Of a DNA stretch of 33,576 nucleotides, positions 33,122 to 33,576 are shown piece after piece. The DNA is from an uncultured Bacilli bacterium (GTDB taxonomy: Bacteria; Bacillota_I; Bacilli_A; RF39; UBA660). Under the pieces are notes generated by a model that worked only from the letters and a program-made list of their open reading frames with translations, had not been told where the DNA came from and made no database searches. Position numbers and translations under genes: made by a program. Within the stretch, counting starts at the first letter, position 1. Every line of letters starts with the position of its first letter. The stretch spans positions 1-33,576 of the forward strand of contig CAKOYE010000005.1 of the NCBI GenBank assembly GCA_934130485.1, given 5' to 3'.

Positions 33122-33142
33122 AAAAAACTTGCTAGACGCAAG
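33122..33142 (-). terminator. Terminator of the carbohydrate-binding protein gene
   Basis: Hairpin CTTGC/GCAAG with loop GTCTA (33142-33128) followed by six T residues on the minus strand, just after the stop codon. Confidence 0.75.
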
Positions 33143-33144
33143 CA

Positions 33145-33576
33145 CTATTCTCTATTCATTGGATTAAAAGAATTTTTAGTATTTCCAATAGAATTAACAG
33201 TATTTTCTATAGTAAATTTACTATAATTAGAACCACCAACATAAGACCCAACTTCATATAAACCATTATTTTCTATAGAATTTGTACTACCACCCTTATA
33301 TATAGTATACGTTTCACCTTTCTTTAAATCCGGTATAGATATAACTATATTTTGGTATTTTTTAGAAGAACTATATGTAAATATTTCATTATCATTACTA
33401 TCAAAAATACTTATTAATTCTGAATTATTTATAGTTTCAGAAAAATTTATCATAATTGAATTTTGAGTAGAACTATTTGAAGTATTAAGTGCCATTCCAC
33501 TAGAACCACTAGCAACTAGTATGCCACCTGTTATTTTAAATTCTTTATCATAATCTAAAGCACCATTACCATTATC
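33145..33576 (-). CDS. Carbohydrate-binding domain protein (Cthe_2159/DUF4353-like), C-terminal 143 aa
   Basis: The frame is open to the right edge, so only the C-terminus is present. It begins DNGNGALDYDKEFKITGG, then ILVASGSSGMALN, STQNSIMINFSE, and ends with DLKKGETYTIYKGGS and a Tyr/Gly-rich GLYEVGSYVGGSNYSKF segment. This repetitive beta-strand pattern is that of the Cthe_2159-like family, extracellular beta-helix proteins reported to bind acidic plant polysaccharides. The Met at 33495 lies inside the domain and is not a start. A signal peptide and most of the helix must lie outside the window. Ligand and anchoring cannot be judged. Confidence 0.8.
   Translation of the reverse strand, partial: DNGNGALDYDKEFKITGGILVASGSSGMALNTSNSSTQNSIMINFSETINNSELISIFDSNDNEIFTYSSSKKYQNIVISIPDLKKGETYTIYKGGSTNSIENNGLYEVGSYVGGSNYSKFTIENTVNSIGNTKNSFNPMNRE

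Noticed and set aside
1..33576. Genetic code 4 (TGA = Trp) suggested by the high AT content
   Set aside because: TGA terminates several genes at correct family lengths with immediate downstream overlaps (e.g. ireB/ruvX, rnhB/basic protein), and Trp is TGG where checked.

Overview
The window is very AT-rich DNA from a Firmicute-type bacterium. Ribosome sites are strong (GGAGG/AGGTG), several genes end in TGA (ireB, rnhB, pdaC-like, the Big2 gene) and Trp is TGG where checked, so code 11 applies, not the Mollicutes code 4. The gene orders ywiB-argS-rpoE, ylbJ/ylbL and ireB-ruvX-DUF1292-mltG-trmR are those of Bacillus relatives. SMC, however, is short (982 aa) as in Mollicutes. My best guess is an uncultured gut Bacilli lineage near RF39/Erysipelotrichia; this is inference only. 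Apart from the left edge it looks like core chromosome. No tRNA, rRNA, insertion sequence, prophage or CRISPR array was seen.

Layout. 1-900: an Abi_2/AbiF-like HEPN protein (cut by the edge), preceded by a consensus promoter and a hairpin plus U-tract RNA. 905-6472 (-): smc, rpoE, argS and DUF1934. 6643-9055 (+): class A penicillin-binding protein and TspO. 9085-11118: ylbL-like PDZ/Lon protease divergent from ylbJ. 11143-14217 (-): anaerobic ribonucleotide reductase operon, nrdD, a separate 58-aa ORF carrying the glycyl-radical loop, and nrdG. 14218-14604: T-rich noncoding gap. 14605-16270 (+): PdaC-like deacetylase lipoprotein and an overlapping small membrane protein. 16290-18861 (-): parE with a membrane-anchored Big2 protein. 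18911-19718 (-): pduL and DUF1450. 19769-21212 (-): rnhB, an unknown basic protein and an MBL hydrolase. 21278-22444 (-): CapA-like lipoprotein. 22509-25129 (-): ireB-ruvX-DUF1292-mltG-trmR. 25409-28237 (-): valS under a T-box. 28240-33062 (-): gpmI, a DUF6020/GT-C-like membrane protein and a GT2 glycosyltransferase. 33145-33576 (-): C-terminus of a Cthe_2159-type carbohydrate-binding protein.

The genes form a housekeeping set: chromosome organisation (SMC, ParE), translation (ArgS, ValS, TrmR), cell envelope (PBP, MltG, deacetylase, CapA, GT2/GT-C), anaerobic dNTP synthesis and fermentation (PduL, GpmI). Transcription units are packed tightly: stop codons often lie inside terminator stems, and the next promoter's -35 or spacer uses the terminator's U-tract.

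The two items most worth following up are the RNA-plus-HEPN abortive-infection locus at the left edge and the split class III ribonucleotide reductase, whose radical glycine sits on a stand-alone small ORF.
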